A DNA stretch of 64,000 bases, taken from NCBI RefSeq assembly GCF_000800015.1, contig NZ_JUGR01000001.1, forward strand, positions 1,488,001 to 1,552,000, in the 5' to 3' direction. Positions 29,117 through 37,964 of this stretch are shown here, piece by piece. The DNA is from Terriglobus sp. TAA 43 (lineage in GTDB: Bacteria > Acidobacteriota > Terriglobia > Terriglobales > Acidobacteriaceae). Each line of letters opens with the position of its first letter. Positions within the stretch are counted from its first letter, which is position 1. Position numbers and translations under genes: made by a program. The notes below the pieces were generated by a model, which was given only the letters and a program-made list of their open reading frames with translations, did not search any database and was not told where the DNA came from.

Positions 29117-30523
29117 CTATTTACGAAGAGCTTCGAGGATCATGGGGCCTGCCTGCGAGATGCTGCCTGCGCCGAGTGTGAGGATGGCTTCGCCCTTGGC
29201 AGCGGATTCTGCTACGCGTTGTGCGCCAGCTTCGAGGCTGGGTGCGTAGTTGGCATCGATGCCTGCGTTGCGCATGGCGCGAACGAGTGCGCCGGAGGAG
29301 ATGCCTTCAATGGGCTGTTCGCTGGCGGCGTATATGTCGACGACTTCTACGCGATCCGCGTTTGCAAATGCGAGGACGAAGTCTTCAAAGAGATCGCGTG
29401 TGCGCGTGTAACGATGCGGCTGGAAGAGAACGTGGACGCGGCGGTAGCCCACGTCGCGCGCGGCTTGCAGTGTGGCGCGAATCTCTGTGGGGTGATGGCC
29501 GTAGTCGTCGATGACGGTGACGCCGCGCGCTTCTCCCTTGGTTTGGAAGCGACGATCAACACCGCGAAAACGCGAGAGGCCTGCAGCGATTTGCTTGGGT
29601 GGAACACCGAGTTCTACGCCGATTGCTACTGCAGCGGTTGCGTTCAGGACGTTGTGTTTGCCGGGTACGTGCAGCTTGAACGGACCAAGCACGATGCCGC
29701 GTGCGTTCACTTCAAATGTTGAGTAGCTCTCGGCTTCTGCGGGCAGCATGACGAGCTGGAAATCTGCCTCAGAGCTTTCACCGTAAGTCATCACGCGCTT
29801 GGTGACGCGCGGAAGGATGGAGCGCAGCAGTGGATCGTCGATGCAAGCGGTAGTAGCTCCGTAGAACGGCACCTTGTTCATGAAATCGACGAAGCACTGC
29901 TCCACGTCTTCCATGTCGCGATAGTTTTCCATGTGTTCGCGATCAAGGTTGGTGACCACTGCGAGGATGGGCGATAGCTTGAGGAAGCTGCGGTCGCTTT
30001 CGTCAGCTTCTGCGACAAGATATTGCGACTGACCGGGACGCGCGTTGGAACCAAACATGTCCACGCGACCACCCACGACAACCGTGGGATCGAGGCCGCC
30101 TGTTTCCAACACAGCCGCCACCATGCTGGTGGTGGTGGTCTTGCCGTGCATGCCTGCGATGGCGACTCCGTATTTCAGACGCATGAGTTCCGCGAGCATT
30201 TCTGCGCGAGGGATGACGGGGATGTGGCGAGCCTGGGCTTCGACGACTTCAGGGTTGTCCTTGGCAACCGCAGAGCTGATGACGACGACGTCGGCCGGAC
30301 GCACCTGCTCCGCGGCATGGCCAACAAAGATGGCCGCGCCGAGTTTTTTGAGCCGGTCTGTGGTGGGCGAGGTTCGGAGATCGGATCCGCTGACTGGGAA
30401 TCCCATGGAAAGCAGGATCTCGGCGATGCCGCTCATGCCGATGCCGCCAATCCCGATAAAGTGTACTCGCTGCGCCGCTGCGAACAAGGCGAACTGTTCT
30501 CCCGTTTCTGAATCAGAAATCAC
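29117..30523 (-). CDS. murC: UDP-N-acetylmuramate--L-alanine ligase
   Basis: The Mur ligase that adds L-Ala to UDP-MurNAc. Conserved N-terminal RVHFIGIGGIGMSGIAEILL (UDP binding), P-loop GMHGKTTTTSMVAAVLE, DESDRSFLKL and FQPHRYTRTRDLFEDF. The start is not certain. GTG 30523 gives 468 residues, near the family's usual length; ATG 30670 would add 49 unconserved residues and overlap the promoter of the divergent WxxGxW gene. It is cut off from the rest of the dcw cluster by two opposite-strand genes and is followed by GH92 rather than murB/ftsQ. Confidence 0.93.
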   Translation of the reverse strand: MISDSETGEQFALFAAAQRVHFIGIGGIGMSGIAEILLSMGFPVSGSDLRTSPTTDRLKKLGAAIFVGHAAEQVRPADVVVISSAVAKDNPEVVEAQARHIPVIPRAEMLAELMRLKYGVAIAGMHGKTTTTSMVAAVLETGGLDPTVVVGGRVDMFGSNARPGQSQYLVAEADESDRSFLKLSPILAVVTNLDREHMENYRDMEDVEQCFVDFMNKVPFYGATTACIDDPLLRSILPRVTKRVMTYGESSEADFQLVMLPAEAESYSTFEVNARGIVLGPFKLHVPGKHNVLNATAAVAIGVELGVPPKQIAAGLSRFRGVDRRFQTKGEARGVTVIDDYGHHPTEIRATLQAARDVGYRRVHVLFQPHRYTRTRDLFEDFVLAFANADRVEVVDIYAASEQPIEGISSGALVRAMRNAGIDANYAPSLEAGAQRVAESAAKGEAILTLGAGSISQAGPMILEALRK

Positions 30524-30688
30524 TGTAGCAGTGTGAACGCCGCCTGCGGAGCATTTCCACGCGAAACGTTTATTTTCAGGGCGATGCGGTGCCGGGATGC
30601 GCAACTTTTGTCGCAAAACTGCGTTTGAGTGAATGTGAGCCAGCCTTACCCGCGGGATGCGGGGCGGCATGGCGGAAGGAGCAGCACC

Positions 30689-31840
30689 ATGAACGTTCCC
30701 ACCGCAGTTCGGACCTCCGTGACAACCCTAGCCATCGCCGCAGCCAGCCTGATGGCAGCGCCCATGCTGCACGCGCAGTGGGGCATTGCAGTGAACGTCG
30801 GCGTGGCGCGGACGGCGCCTCCTCCGTTGCCGGTGATGGAACAGCCTTTGGCTCCCGGCGACGGCTATATCTGGACGCCCGGCTACTGGGCCTGGGATGA
30901 CCAGGTGCAGGACTACTACTGGGTGGACGGCGAGTGGGTGATGGCACCGGAAGCCGGCATGTTGTGGACGCCCGGATATTGGGCTTATGGCAACGGCGGT
31001 TATGCATGGAACGCAGGCTATTGGGGTCCGGAAGTGGGCTTCTATGGCGGTGTGAACTATGGCTTTGGCTATTTCGGCACCGGCTATGAGGGCGGCTACT
31101 GGAACGGCAATCGCTTCTTCTACAACACGACGGTGAACCGCGTGGATATGCGGTTTGTTCACAACACGTTTGTGCGTCCGGTGGGAGGCGATTGGAACCG
31201 TGGCGGTGCGCGTGTGTCGTTCAACGGCGGCCCCGGCGGACTGCGTATGCAGCCTAACCGCGATGAGCAGCGGGCGATGCAGGATCGACGCTTTGGACCT
31301 ACGATGACGCAGCGCGACCGTGGATTTGATCGTGGCGTGGTTTCTCGTCCGTCGAACAACGGCTTCCGTGGGCAGAATCCACAGGACTTCCGTGGGAATG
31401 ACGGACGTGGCAATGATGGACGCGGAAACGACAACCGTGGCAATGGATTTGCTGGCAATGGGCAGCAGTCAGTGCCCAATGGCGGCAATAATGGCATGCG
31501 CTGGTCCGGTGGTAACGACAACCAGAATCGGCCTCCGCAGGTGAATACACCAAATCCTCCTCAGCATGCGTTTCCCCAGGGGCAGGTGAATGCTCCGAAT
31601 CCCCCTCGCCGGGATTTTCCGACCGATGGTGGACGCGGAAACGCGGTGCAACAGAACGCGCCTGCGCCTCGGAACTTGGATCGTCCGGCTCAGAACACCC
31701 AGCCGAATGATTTCCGTGGCGGTGGCGCACAGGCGCCGCAGGGCGGGAATCGGTTTGGTGGGGGGGATCGCCCGAACTTCAGCGCTCCCCAGGGCAATCA
31801 CAATGCGCCATCCGGTATGCGCGGATTCGGCAGATTCTAA
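30689..31840 (+). CDS. Secreted WxxGxW (YXWGXW)-repeat protein 1
   Basis: A 383-residue exported protein. Start ATG 30689 has AAGGAG 7 nt upstream. Signal peptide VTTLAIAAASLMAAPMLHAQ. Four WxxGxW motifs follow: WTPGYW, WVDGEW, WTPGYW and WNAGYW, then an aromatic Gly/Tyr stretch (YGFGYFGTGYEGGYWNGN). From about residue 190 the tail is low-complexity, rich in Asn, Arg, Gly, Gln and Pro, with GNDGR repeats. The repeat family is common in Acidobacteriota and Proteobacteria but has no proven function; envelope or surface role is an inference. It is a paralogue of the next gene, and divergent from murC. Confidence 0.85.
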   Translation: MNVPTAVRTSVTTLAIAAASLMAAPMLHAQWGIAVNVGVARTAPPPLPVMEQPLAPGDGYIWTPGYWAWDDQVQDYYWVDGEWVMAPEAGMLWTPGYWAYGNGGYAWNAGYWGPEVGFYGGVNYGFGYFGTGYEGGYWNGNRFFYNTTVNRVDMRFVHNTFVRPVGGDWNRGGARVSFNGGPGGLRMQPNRDEQRAMQDRRFGPTMTQRDRGFDRGVVSRPSNNGFRGQNPQDFRGNDGRGNDGRGNDNRGNGFAGNGQQSVPNGGNNGMRWSGGNDNQNRPPQVNTPNPPQHAFPQGQVNAPNPPRRDFPTDGGRGNAVQQNAPAPRNLDRPAQNTQPNDFRGGGAQAPQGGNRFGGGDRPNFSAPQGNHNAPSGMRGFGRF

Positions 31841-31848
31841 GGTGTTTG

Positions 31849-31893
31849 AGCAAAGCCGGTGGCCCTGTTTGGGCTGCCGGCTTTGCTGTTTTT
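31849..31893 (+). terminator. Terminator between the two WxxGxW genes
   Basis: AGCAAAGCCGG (31849-31859) pairs perfectly with CCGGCTTTGCT (31877-31887). The loop region contains a further GGCCC/GGGCT pairing. The stem is followed by GTTTTTG. This separates the two paralogues into different transcripts. Confidence 0.85.
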
Positions 31894-32045
31894 GCTTTCT
31901 GGCATGGCGCTTCTCATTCGACCGCAACCTGTGCGCTGTTTTGGTGTTCTAACCAATGACGTTGATTCCGGGGCGAGTCCCGGAAACAGACCGGGCTTCG
32001 ATCGAACCCCGCCGCAAGGGGACGGACAGGCGAAGAAGATCCGGC

Positions 32046-33032
32046 ATGGTGATGGAAATGACGAAGTTTGGAAAAATTGGCTTGATTGCTGCCCTGTCTG
32101 TTGCACCCGTGGCCGCGCTGATGACAACGAATAGCGCGCAGGCCCAGGTGGTGGTTGCGGCCAGCTTTGGCGCTCCCCCGGCGATTCCTGAATACGATCA
32201 ACCAGTTGCACCCGGCGACGGCTACATCTGGACGCCCGGTTATTGGGCATGGGACGGTGTTGCCAACGATTATTACTGGGTGAACGGCGTCTGGGTGATG
32301 CCCCCCTACACTGGCGCCCTGTGGACGCCCGGCTGGTGGGGTCCTGGCTATGGCAGCGGATGGCTGTGGAACGCTGGCTATTGGGGCCCAACTGTGGGCT
32401 ACTACGGTGGCGTGAACTACGGCTGGGGCTACTTCGGCGTGGGCTTCTATGGTGGCTACTGGAACAGCGGGCGCTTCTGGTACAACCGCAACTGCGGTCA
32501 CTTTGGGCCCGGCTTTGGCGGTCGCTATTACAACGGTGGCTTTGGCGGATGGCATGGTGGCCTGCGCGGCGGTGGTGTGGCATTCAACGCGCATCCCCCG
32601 GTTAACTTCCGTAGCGCCAGCTTCAATGGCGGCGCGCGTGGCGGCTTCAACGGCGGAACGAACGGATTCCGCGGCGGTACAAATGGCAACTTCAACCGTG
32701 GCGGACAGCCTGGCGGGTCGTTTAACCGTGGCGGACAGAACTTCGGTGGACAGAACCGCAGCTTCTCGCAACCGGGTGGCAACTTCAACCGCGGTGGACA
32801 GAGCTTTAACGGCGGCGCACGGAGCTTCTCGCAGCCCGGCGGCAACTTCGGCGGTGGACGTAGCTTCTCGGCGCCTTCGGGTGGTGGCAGCTTCGGTGGC
32901 GGCGGTCGTAGCTTCTCTGCTCCGTCCGGCGGAGGCTTCCACGGTGGTGGTGGCTTCAGCGGCGGCGGTGGTGGCGGATTCCACGGCGGCGGGGGCGGAG
33001 GTTCCCGTGGCGGTGGCGGCGGTCACCGGTAA
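32046..33032 (+). CDS. Secreted WxxGxW (YXWGXW)-repeat protein 2
   Basis: About 328 residues, paralogous to the gene upstream. Three ATGs compete for the start (32046, 32052, 32058). Signal peptide FGKIGLIAALSVAPVAALM...AQA. WxxGxW motifs: WTPGYW, WVNGVW, WTPGWW and WNAGYW. The DNA around 30850 and 32210 is nearly identical (APGDGYIWTPGYWAWD in both proteins). The tail differs: it is Gly/Phe/Ser-rich with FNRGGQ and RSFSQPGGNF repeats ending in a Gly-His-Arg tail. This suggests tandem duplication with divergence of the tail. It is convergent with murG. Confidence 0.83.
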   Translation: MVMEMTKFGKIGLIAALSVAPVAALMTTNSAQAQVVVAASFGAPPAIPEYDQPVAPGDGYIWTPGYWAWDGVANDYYWVNGVWVMPPYTGALWTPGWWGPGYGSGWLWNAGYWGPTVGYYGGVNYGWGYFGVGFYGGYWNSGRFWYNRNCGHFGPGFGGRYYNGGFGGWHGGLRGGGVAFNAHPPVNFRSASFNGGARGGFNGGTNGFRGGTNGNFNRGGQPGGSFNRGGQNFGGQNRSFSQPGGNFNRGGQSFNGGARSFSQPGGNFGGGRSFSAPSGGGSFGGGGRSFSAPSGGGFHGGGGFSGGGGGGFHGGGGGGSRGGGGGHR

Positions 33033-33060
33033 CAATCAACTTCCCTCCCCCAGAGGGATC

Positions 33061-33089
33061 AAGGCCCGGCTCATTGCCGGGCCTTTCTT
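33061..33089. terminator. Terminator between WxxGxW gene 2 and murG
   Basis: Perfect 10-bp stem AAGGCCCGGC (33061-33070), loop TCATT, GCCGGGCCTT (33076-33085), followed by TCTTCTTTGG. It lies between convergent genes and can serve the plus strand well and perhaps the minus strand. Confidence 0.85.
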
Positions 33090-33103
33090 CTTTGGTTCTT
33101 TGG

Positions 33104-34186
33104 CTAGCTCGCTAGAGAAGCGATGCGATTGCCGATGTTCTGCAAGGCGTTCGGCTTTGCTGCTGATCTGGCCGCTTCAGACATCTGCTGCAGATGTTCT
33201 GGGGACGTGAGTAGAGCGACCAGGCGCGTGCGGAGTGTCTCTGGGGTGAGTTCCGCCTGCGGGAGCATCTCTGCTGCGCCGACGCGGACCATGGCGAGCG
33301 CGTTCTTTGTCTGATGGTCGTCTGCCGCCTGCGGGAATGGAACGAGTAACGCAGGACGGCCTGCCGCGGCGAGTTCTGCGACGGTGCTGCCGCTGCGTGC
33401 AAGGACAAGCGTGGCCTGTTCGAGTTGCTGTGGCATGTCTTTCAGGAACGGCAGTACGGTTACGCGTTCCGTGGAAATGCCCGCGTTGCGATAGGCCGTT
33501 TCCGTTGCGGCGAAAGCACGCTCGCCTGTCTGGTGGACGATGGTGAGATTCGGAATCGTTGCGAGTAGATCAGCCGCGATCACAGGCAAGGTGTCGTTGA
33601 ACACCTTCGCGCCGTTGCTGCCTGCGGTGATGAGCAGACGCGGCGGCTGCGTGACGAGAGGGCCGATGCAAAAGATCTCTGTACGAACAGGAACGCCCGT
33701 GACTTCGGCGTTGCGGAAGTATGTTTTGGTTTCTTCAAATGCAACGGCCGCTGCGCTGACTCGCTTGCCGAGAAATCGATTCACCATACCGGGTACGGCG
33801 TTGGGCTCGTACGCAAGTGTGGGAATGCGCAGGAGTGTGGCCGCAATCATTGCAGGGCCGCTGGCGTATCCGCCGACGCCCACCACTACCTGCGGACGAA
33901 AGCTGCGCATGAGGCGAATGCAGTGCAGGATGCCAAGTGGAAGGTCAGCGAGTGTCTTCACGCGCGTCCACAATGACACGTTGGCTAATTGGCCTACCTG
34001 CATGAGTTCGAGTGGGAAGCCCGCTTCAGGGACGAGCTTTGTTTCAATGCCTCTCGGTGTTCCAAGCAAGCGAACTTCTGCAGCGTGGTGGTCACGGAGT
34101 TCGCGTGCGATGGCGAGAGCCGGGATAACGTGTCCGCCGGTGCCACCGCCTGCGATGAGAACGCGCAGGTAGTTATTTGGAGCCAC
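33104..34186 (-). CDS. murG: UDP-GlcNAc--MurNAc-pentapeptide undecaprenol GlcNAc transferase
   Basis: A 360-residue GT28 enzyme that makes lipid II from lipid I on the inner face of the membrane. N-terminal G-loop AGGGTGGHVIPALAIARELRD. Second G-loop region TAGSNGAKVFND and the UDP-GlcNAc site RSGSTVAELAAAGRPALLVPFPQAADDHQ are present. The start is GTG 34186, one nucleotide after the ftsW stop (TGA-C-GTG), which suggests translational coupling. An in-frame ATG further upstream (34261) would overlap ftsW by 74 bp. Confidence 0.95.
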   Translation of the reverse strand: MAPNNYLRVLIAGGGTGGHVIPALAIARELRDHHAAEVRLLGTPRGIETKLVPEAGFPLELMQVGQLANVSLWTRVKTLADLPLGILHCIRLMRSFRPQVVVGVGGYASGPAMIAATLLRIPTLAYEPNAVPGMVNRFLGKRVSAAAVAFEETKTYFRNAEVTGVPVRTEIFCIGPLVTQPPRLLITAGSNGAKVFNDTLPVIAADLLATIPNLTIVHQTGERAFAATETAYRNAGISTERVTVLPFLKDMPQQLEQATLVLARSGSTVAELAAAGRPALLVPFPQAADDHQTKNALAMVRVGAAEMLPQAELTPETLRTRLVALLTSPEHLQQMSEAARSAAKPNALQNIGNRIASLAS

Positions 34187-34187
34187 G

Positions 34188-35279
34188 TCAGTCAATCTCG
34201 CGTGTGATGTTGAGCAACACGCCCATGCTGGCCAGCGTGATGAAAACGCTGGTGCCACCACTGGAGATGAATGGTAGAGGGATGCCCTTGGTGGGCAACA
34301 GAGCGATGACCACGCTCATGTTGAAGAAGGCCTGGATAAGGATGGCCGACGTCATGCCGAAGGCAAGGAAGCGTGCGAAGGGGTCGGTGGAAAGATACGC
34401 GGCGCGCAGGCCGCGATAGCCGAGGAATGCGAAGGCTGCCAGCACAAGCAGCGCGCCGATGAGGCCGAGTTCTTCGCAGACCGTTGCGTAGATGAAGTCG
34501 GTCTGCGGTTCGGGCAGATAGAAAAGTTTCTGCATGCCCTCAGTCAGCCCCTTGCCAAAGAAGCCGCCAGAGCCCACTGCGATGAGCGATTGCAGGATGT
34601 GGAAGCCGGCGCCGCGCGGGTCAGCCTCAGGGTTCATGAAGGCGAGCATGCGGGCGCGGCGGAAGGCCACGTGAAAGAGCATGTAGTAAAGAGGCGGCAT
34701 GGCGACGAGTGCGGCGATGCCGATCCAGCGAAGACGAATGCCTGCCAGCGCGAGCATCAATCCTGTAACGCCTGCGCAGACGAGGGCGGTGCCGAGGTCA
34801 GGCTCTTTGACGATGAGCAGAATGAAGAGCACCGGCACGGCAGCTGCGCGGATGAGCGTGCCCTTGATGTCGTCCATCTGGTGGATACGGCTTTGCAAGA
34901 AGTACGCGAGGAAGAGGACTATGAGTGGTTTCGCTAATTCCGAGGGCTGCAGCGTGAGGCCACCCACGCGAATCCAGCGGTGCGCGCCGTTCATGCCGCC
35001 CATGAAAAACACACCGAGCAGCAACAATGCCGTGATGGCGATGGCCGGGAAAACGACCTTGGGGTTGTTGTATTTGCGGTAGTCCACGCGCATGAGAACG
35101 AAGAGCGCGATGATGCCGAGGATGGCGAAGACCAACTGGCTGATGACGAAGTGATACGGCGAGCCGAACTGCGCCTTGGCCAGGATGGCCGAGGTGGAAA
35201 AGATCATCACAAGGCCGAAGAGCACCAGTGCCAGCACTGTGCCAAACAACCACTTATCCGCGCCGACACGCTTCGCCAT
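34188..35279 (-). CDS. ftsW: Lipid II polymerase / division protein FtsW
   Basis: About 363 residues, ten membrane helices, SEDS family: glycan polymerase of the septum working with FtsI. Conserved segments: DKWLFGTVLALVLFGLVMIFSTSA, LTLQPSELAKPLIVLFLAYFL (with the essential region after TM4), KEPDLGTALVC, GSGGFFGKGLTEGMQKLFYLPEPQTDFIYA and PFISSGGTSVFITL. The start MAKRVGADKWL (35279) is used; an ATG 13 codons upstream is possible. It lies between murD (82 bp upstream) and murG. Confidence 0.94.
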   Translation of the reverse strand: MAKRVGADKWLFGTVLALVLFGLVMIFSTSAILAKAQFGSPYHFVISQLVFAILGIIALFVLMRVDYRKYNNPKVVFPAIAITALLLLGVFFMGGMNGAHRWIRVGGLTLQPSELAKPLIVLFLAYFLQSRIHQMDDIKGTLIRAAAVPVLFILLIVKEPDLGTALVCAGVTGLMLALAGIRLRWIGIAALVAMPPLYYMLFHVAFRRARMLAFMNPEADPRGAGFHILQSLIAVGSGGFFGKGLTEGMQKLFYLPEPQTDFIYATVCEELGLIGALLVLAAFAFLGYRGLRAAYLSTDPFARFLAFGMTSAILIQAFFNMSVVIALLPTKGIPLPFISSGGTSVFITLASMGVLLNITREID

Positions 35280-35361
35280 ATTTCGAAGCTTAGTTTCTTT
35301 GCGTGAGAATTTCTGCAACGCCGTTGGGGCAGAGTATCTAACTTGGTTCGGCTGTTGTGGG

Positions 35362-36720
35362 TTAGTTCGGTAAGTTTTGGACTAACTCGACAAAGACGCG
35401 GCCGCGATGTTCGTAACTGGTGAACTGATCGAAGCTGGCGCATGCCGGGGCGAGGAGTACGGTTTCTCCCGCTTGTGCGGATTCGGATGCGAGGCGTATA
35501 GCCTCAGCTAGAGTTACGGCGGGTGTGAGCTTTACCTGATCGCCAATCTGCTTCGCAATGATGTCTGCCGCCATACCTATGGTGTATACGGCTACGGTGC
35601 GCTCTTTTAGCAGTGGAAGGAGTTGGGTGTAATCGGATGCCTTGTCTTTGCCGCCCAGAATGAGACGGATGCCGGAGGGGAACGATTCGAGCGCCTTGAT
35701 GGTGGCGTCGACGTTCGTGGCTTTTGAGTCGTTGTAATACTCCACGCCACGCTTCTTTGCGACGAACTGCAGCCGATGATCGACTGCCGTGAAGGAGGCG
35801 ATGGCTTCGCGAATCTCGTCTGTTGCAATGCCCGCGAGTTTTGCCATGGCAATGGCGGCCAGGACGTTCTCGACGTTGTGTGCGCCGCGCAGAGGTATCT
35901 CAGCGAGTGGCATGATGGGCTCTGGTGTGCCGCCCTCTTTTGCAATGAAGTAGATACCGTCATTGTGTGCGAATGCGCCTTGCTTCACGCGGCGAACACC
36001 ACTAAACCAGAAGATCTGTGCCTTGGTCTTAGCGGCCACCATTTGCGTGGGCTTGTCTTCCGCGTTGAGGACCAGGAAGTCTTCCGGCGTTTGGTTTTCT
36101 GTGATGCGCGCCTTCGCTGCGGCGTAGTTCTCGAATGATCCGTGGCGGTCGAGATGATCTGGCGTGATGTTCAATACGGCGGCGATGTGTGGACGGAAGG
36201 TCTCAATGGTTTCCAGTTGGAAGCTGGAGACTTCGAGAACGCTCCATGTCTTTTCGGTTGAGTCTTCCACCATCTCCACGACCGGCAGGCCGATGTTGCC
36301 GCCGATTTTTGTTTCATAACCGGCGTGCAGAAGAATGTGACCTACGAGCGAGGTCGTCGTGGTCTTGCCGTTGGAGCCGGTGATGGCGATGATCTTGCCT
36401 TGCAGCGCGAGGGACGCGAGTTCGACTTCGCCGATGATCGGTACACCGAAACGCTGCGACTGTTGGACTTCAGGCGTGGACAGTGGCACGCCGGGCGAGA
36501 GGACGATGAGGTCCTGACGGCGGAAGGTAAGCACACCGTGGCCACCGCTTTCTACCATCACACCTGCATCAAGTAATGCGGGGATTTCTTTGGCAAGGGC
36601 TTCACCGGGGCGGCTGTCGCTGACTGTGACGCGCGCGCCGAGCTTGCGCAGATACAGCGCGGCGGAGACTCCGCTTTTGCCGAGTCCAACGACGAGAACG
36701 CGTTTGCCTTTGAAATCCAT
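35362..36720 (-). CDS. murD: UDP-MurNAc-L-Ala--D-Glu ligase
   Basis: A 452-residue Mur ligase that adds D-Glu. N-terminal UDP-binding motif KRVLVVGLGKSGVSAALYL, P-loop ITGSNGKTTTTSLVGHILLHAG, central NITPDHLDRHGSFENYAAAKARI, and C-terminal VDHRLQFVAKKRGVEYYNDSKATN with the characteristic NDSKATN, then LILGGKDKASDY. Length is normal. It starts 11 nt after the mraY stop, so the pair is tightly coupled. Confidence 0.97.
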   Translation of the reverse strand: MDFKGKRVLVVGLGKSGVSAALYLRKLGARVTVSDSRPGEALAKEIPALLDAGVMVESGGHGVLTFRRQDLIVLSPGVPLSTPEVQQSQRFGVPIIGEVELASLALQGKIIAITGSNGKTTTTSLVGHILLHAGYETKIGGNIGLPVVEMVEDSTEKTWSVLEVSSFQLETIETFRPHIAAVLNITPDHLDRHGSFENYAAAKARITENQTPEDFLVLNAEDKPTQMVAAKTKAQIFWFSGVRRVKQGAFAHNDGIYFIAKEGGTPEPIMPLAEIPLRGAHNVENVLAAIAMAKLAGIATDEIREAIASFTAVDHRLQFVAKKRGVEYYNDSKATNVDATIKALESFPSGIRLILGGKDKASDYTQLLPLLKERTVAVYTIGMAADIIAKQIGDQVKLTPAVTLAEAIRLASESAQAGETVLLAPACASFDQFTSYEHRGRVFVELVQNLPN

Positions 36721-36731
36721 GGGTTCTTAGC

Positions 36732-37868
36732 TTACCGCAGCTTGAGTGTTGTCAATGCGAACAGGGCGAAGATGAGGGCCATGATCCAAAAGCGGGTGAT
36801 GACTTTGCTTTCACTCCATCCGCTTAATTCGAAGTGGTGGTGCAGCGGCGCCATTTTGAAGATGCGTTTGCCGCCGCGCAGTTTGTAACTGCCGACCTGC
36901 AGCATGACGCTGACTGCTTCCAAAATGAAGACACCGCCGATGAACGGCAGGAGCAACTCCTGCTTGACGAGTACAGCGACTGTGGAGATGGCGCCGCCGA
37001 GTGCGAGCGAACCGACGTCGCCCATGAAAACTTCTGCCGGATGTGCGTTGTACCAGAGGAAGCCGATGGAAGCGCCAACCATGGCGCCGCAGAAGATGGT
37101 GAGTTCGCCCGCCAGCGGCATGCGCTGTAGTTCGAGGTAATCGCTGAAGACCATGTGGCCGCTGACGTAGGTCAATACGGTGAGTGCTGCGGCAGCGATG
37201 ATAGTGCAGCCGATCGCAAGGCCATCGAGGCCGTCGGTAAGATTTACAGCGTTTGAACTGAAGCTGATGACCAACATTACAAACACGACGAACGGCAGGA
37301 AGCTGAGCCAGTAGAGGCCGTGAATGTGCTGGAAGGTTCCGATGATGAGGTCAGGACGGAACTGTTTGATGAATGGGAAGACAAGGCGCGTGGAATACAA
37401 GCCGCGCGATTCAAGAAAGACAAGCGATGCCGCAACGCCAAAGCTGGCTATGAATTGCAGAAGTAGCTTTTGGCTGCTGGTGAGTCCGAGGTTTCGCTTG
37501 TGGACGACCTTGATGTAGTCGTCGGCAAAACCAATAGCCCCAAAGGCCGTGGTGGAAAGGATAGTGATCCACACTAACGGATTGGAGAGGTCACTCCAGA
37601 GCAACGTGGGTACGAGGATGGAGATGCAGATGAGCACGCCACCCATGGTGGGTGTGCCAGTCTTTTTCTTGTGGCTTTCCGGGCCTTCGTCGCGGATGTA
37701 CTGACCGATCTGAAATTCGCGGAGACGGCGAATAACGAATGGGCCGATGAGCATGCCGATGGCAAGCGCGGTGAGGCTGGCAAAGACGCAGCGGAAGGTC
37801 AGGTAGCGGAAGATGCGGAAGACCCTGAAAATGGGGTACATCTTCTGATAAAGCAGCCAGTAGAGCAA
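36732..37868 (-). CDS. mraY: Phospho-MurNAc-pentapeptide transferase MraY
   Basis: A 378-residue membrane enzyme with ten helices that makes lipid I from UDP-MurNAc-pentapeptide and undecaprenyl phosphate. The start is TTG 37868 (MLYWLLYQK), preceded by GGAGGGGAACG, a very strong Shine-Dalgarno; the next ATG would cut into the first helix. Motifs: GPESHKKKTGTPTMGG, GFADDYIKVVHKRNLGL (catalytic DD), VNLTDGLDGLA, FMGDVGSLALGG and PLHHHFELSGWSE (HHH). Confidence 0.96.
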   Translation of the reverse strand: MLYWLLYQKMYPIFRVFRIFRYLTFRCVFASLTALAIGMLIGPFVIRRLREFQIGQYIRDEGPESHKKKTGTPTMGGVLICISILVPTLLWSDLSNPLVWITILSTTAFGAIGFADDYIKVVHKRNLGLTSSQKLLLQFIASFGVAASLVFLESRGLYSTRLVFPFIKQFRPDLIIGTFQHIHGLYWLSFLPFVVFVMLVISFSSNAVNLTDGLDGLAIGCTIIAAAALTVLTYVSGHMVFSDYLELQRMPLAGELTIFCGAMVGASIGFLWYNAHPAEVFMGDVGSLALGGAISTVAVLVKQELLLPFIGGVFILEAVSVMLQVGSYKLRGGKRIFKMAPLHHHFELSGWSESKVITRFWIMALIFALFALTTLKLR

Positions 37869-37964
37869 CGTTCCCCTCCGATGGGTGTGCGCGAAAAGTA
37901 CGCCTCCAGCTTACGCGTGGATGGCCTGCGGAAACATGCTGGTGTTCCACAGCAGTTACAAAAA

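Noticed and set aside
32630-33030. Regular short repeats considered as a CRISPR array
   Set aside because: They are in frame, encode FNRGGQ/RSFSQPGG repeats of a secreted protein, and there are no unique spacers of constant length or cas genes.
31914-33035. Minus-strand open frame of 373 codons rich in Ala, Thr and Val
   Set aside because: Mirror of the Gly-rich repeats of the WxxGxW gene on the other strand; the plus-strand protein has a signal peptide and family motifs.
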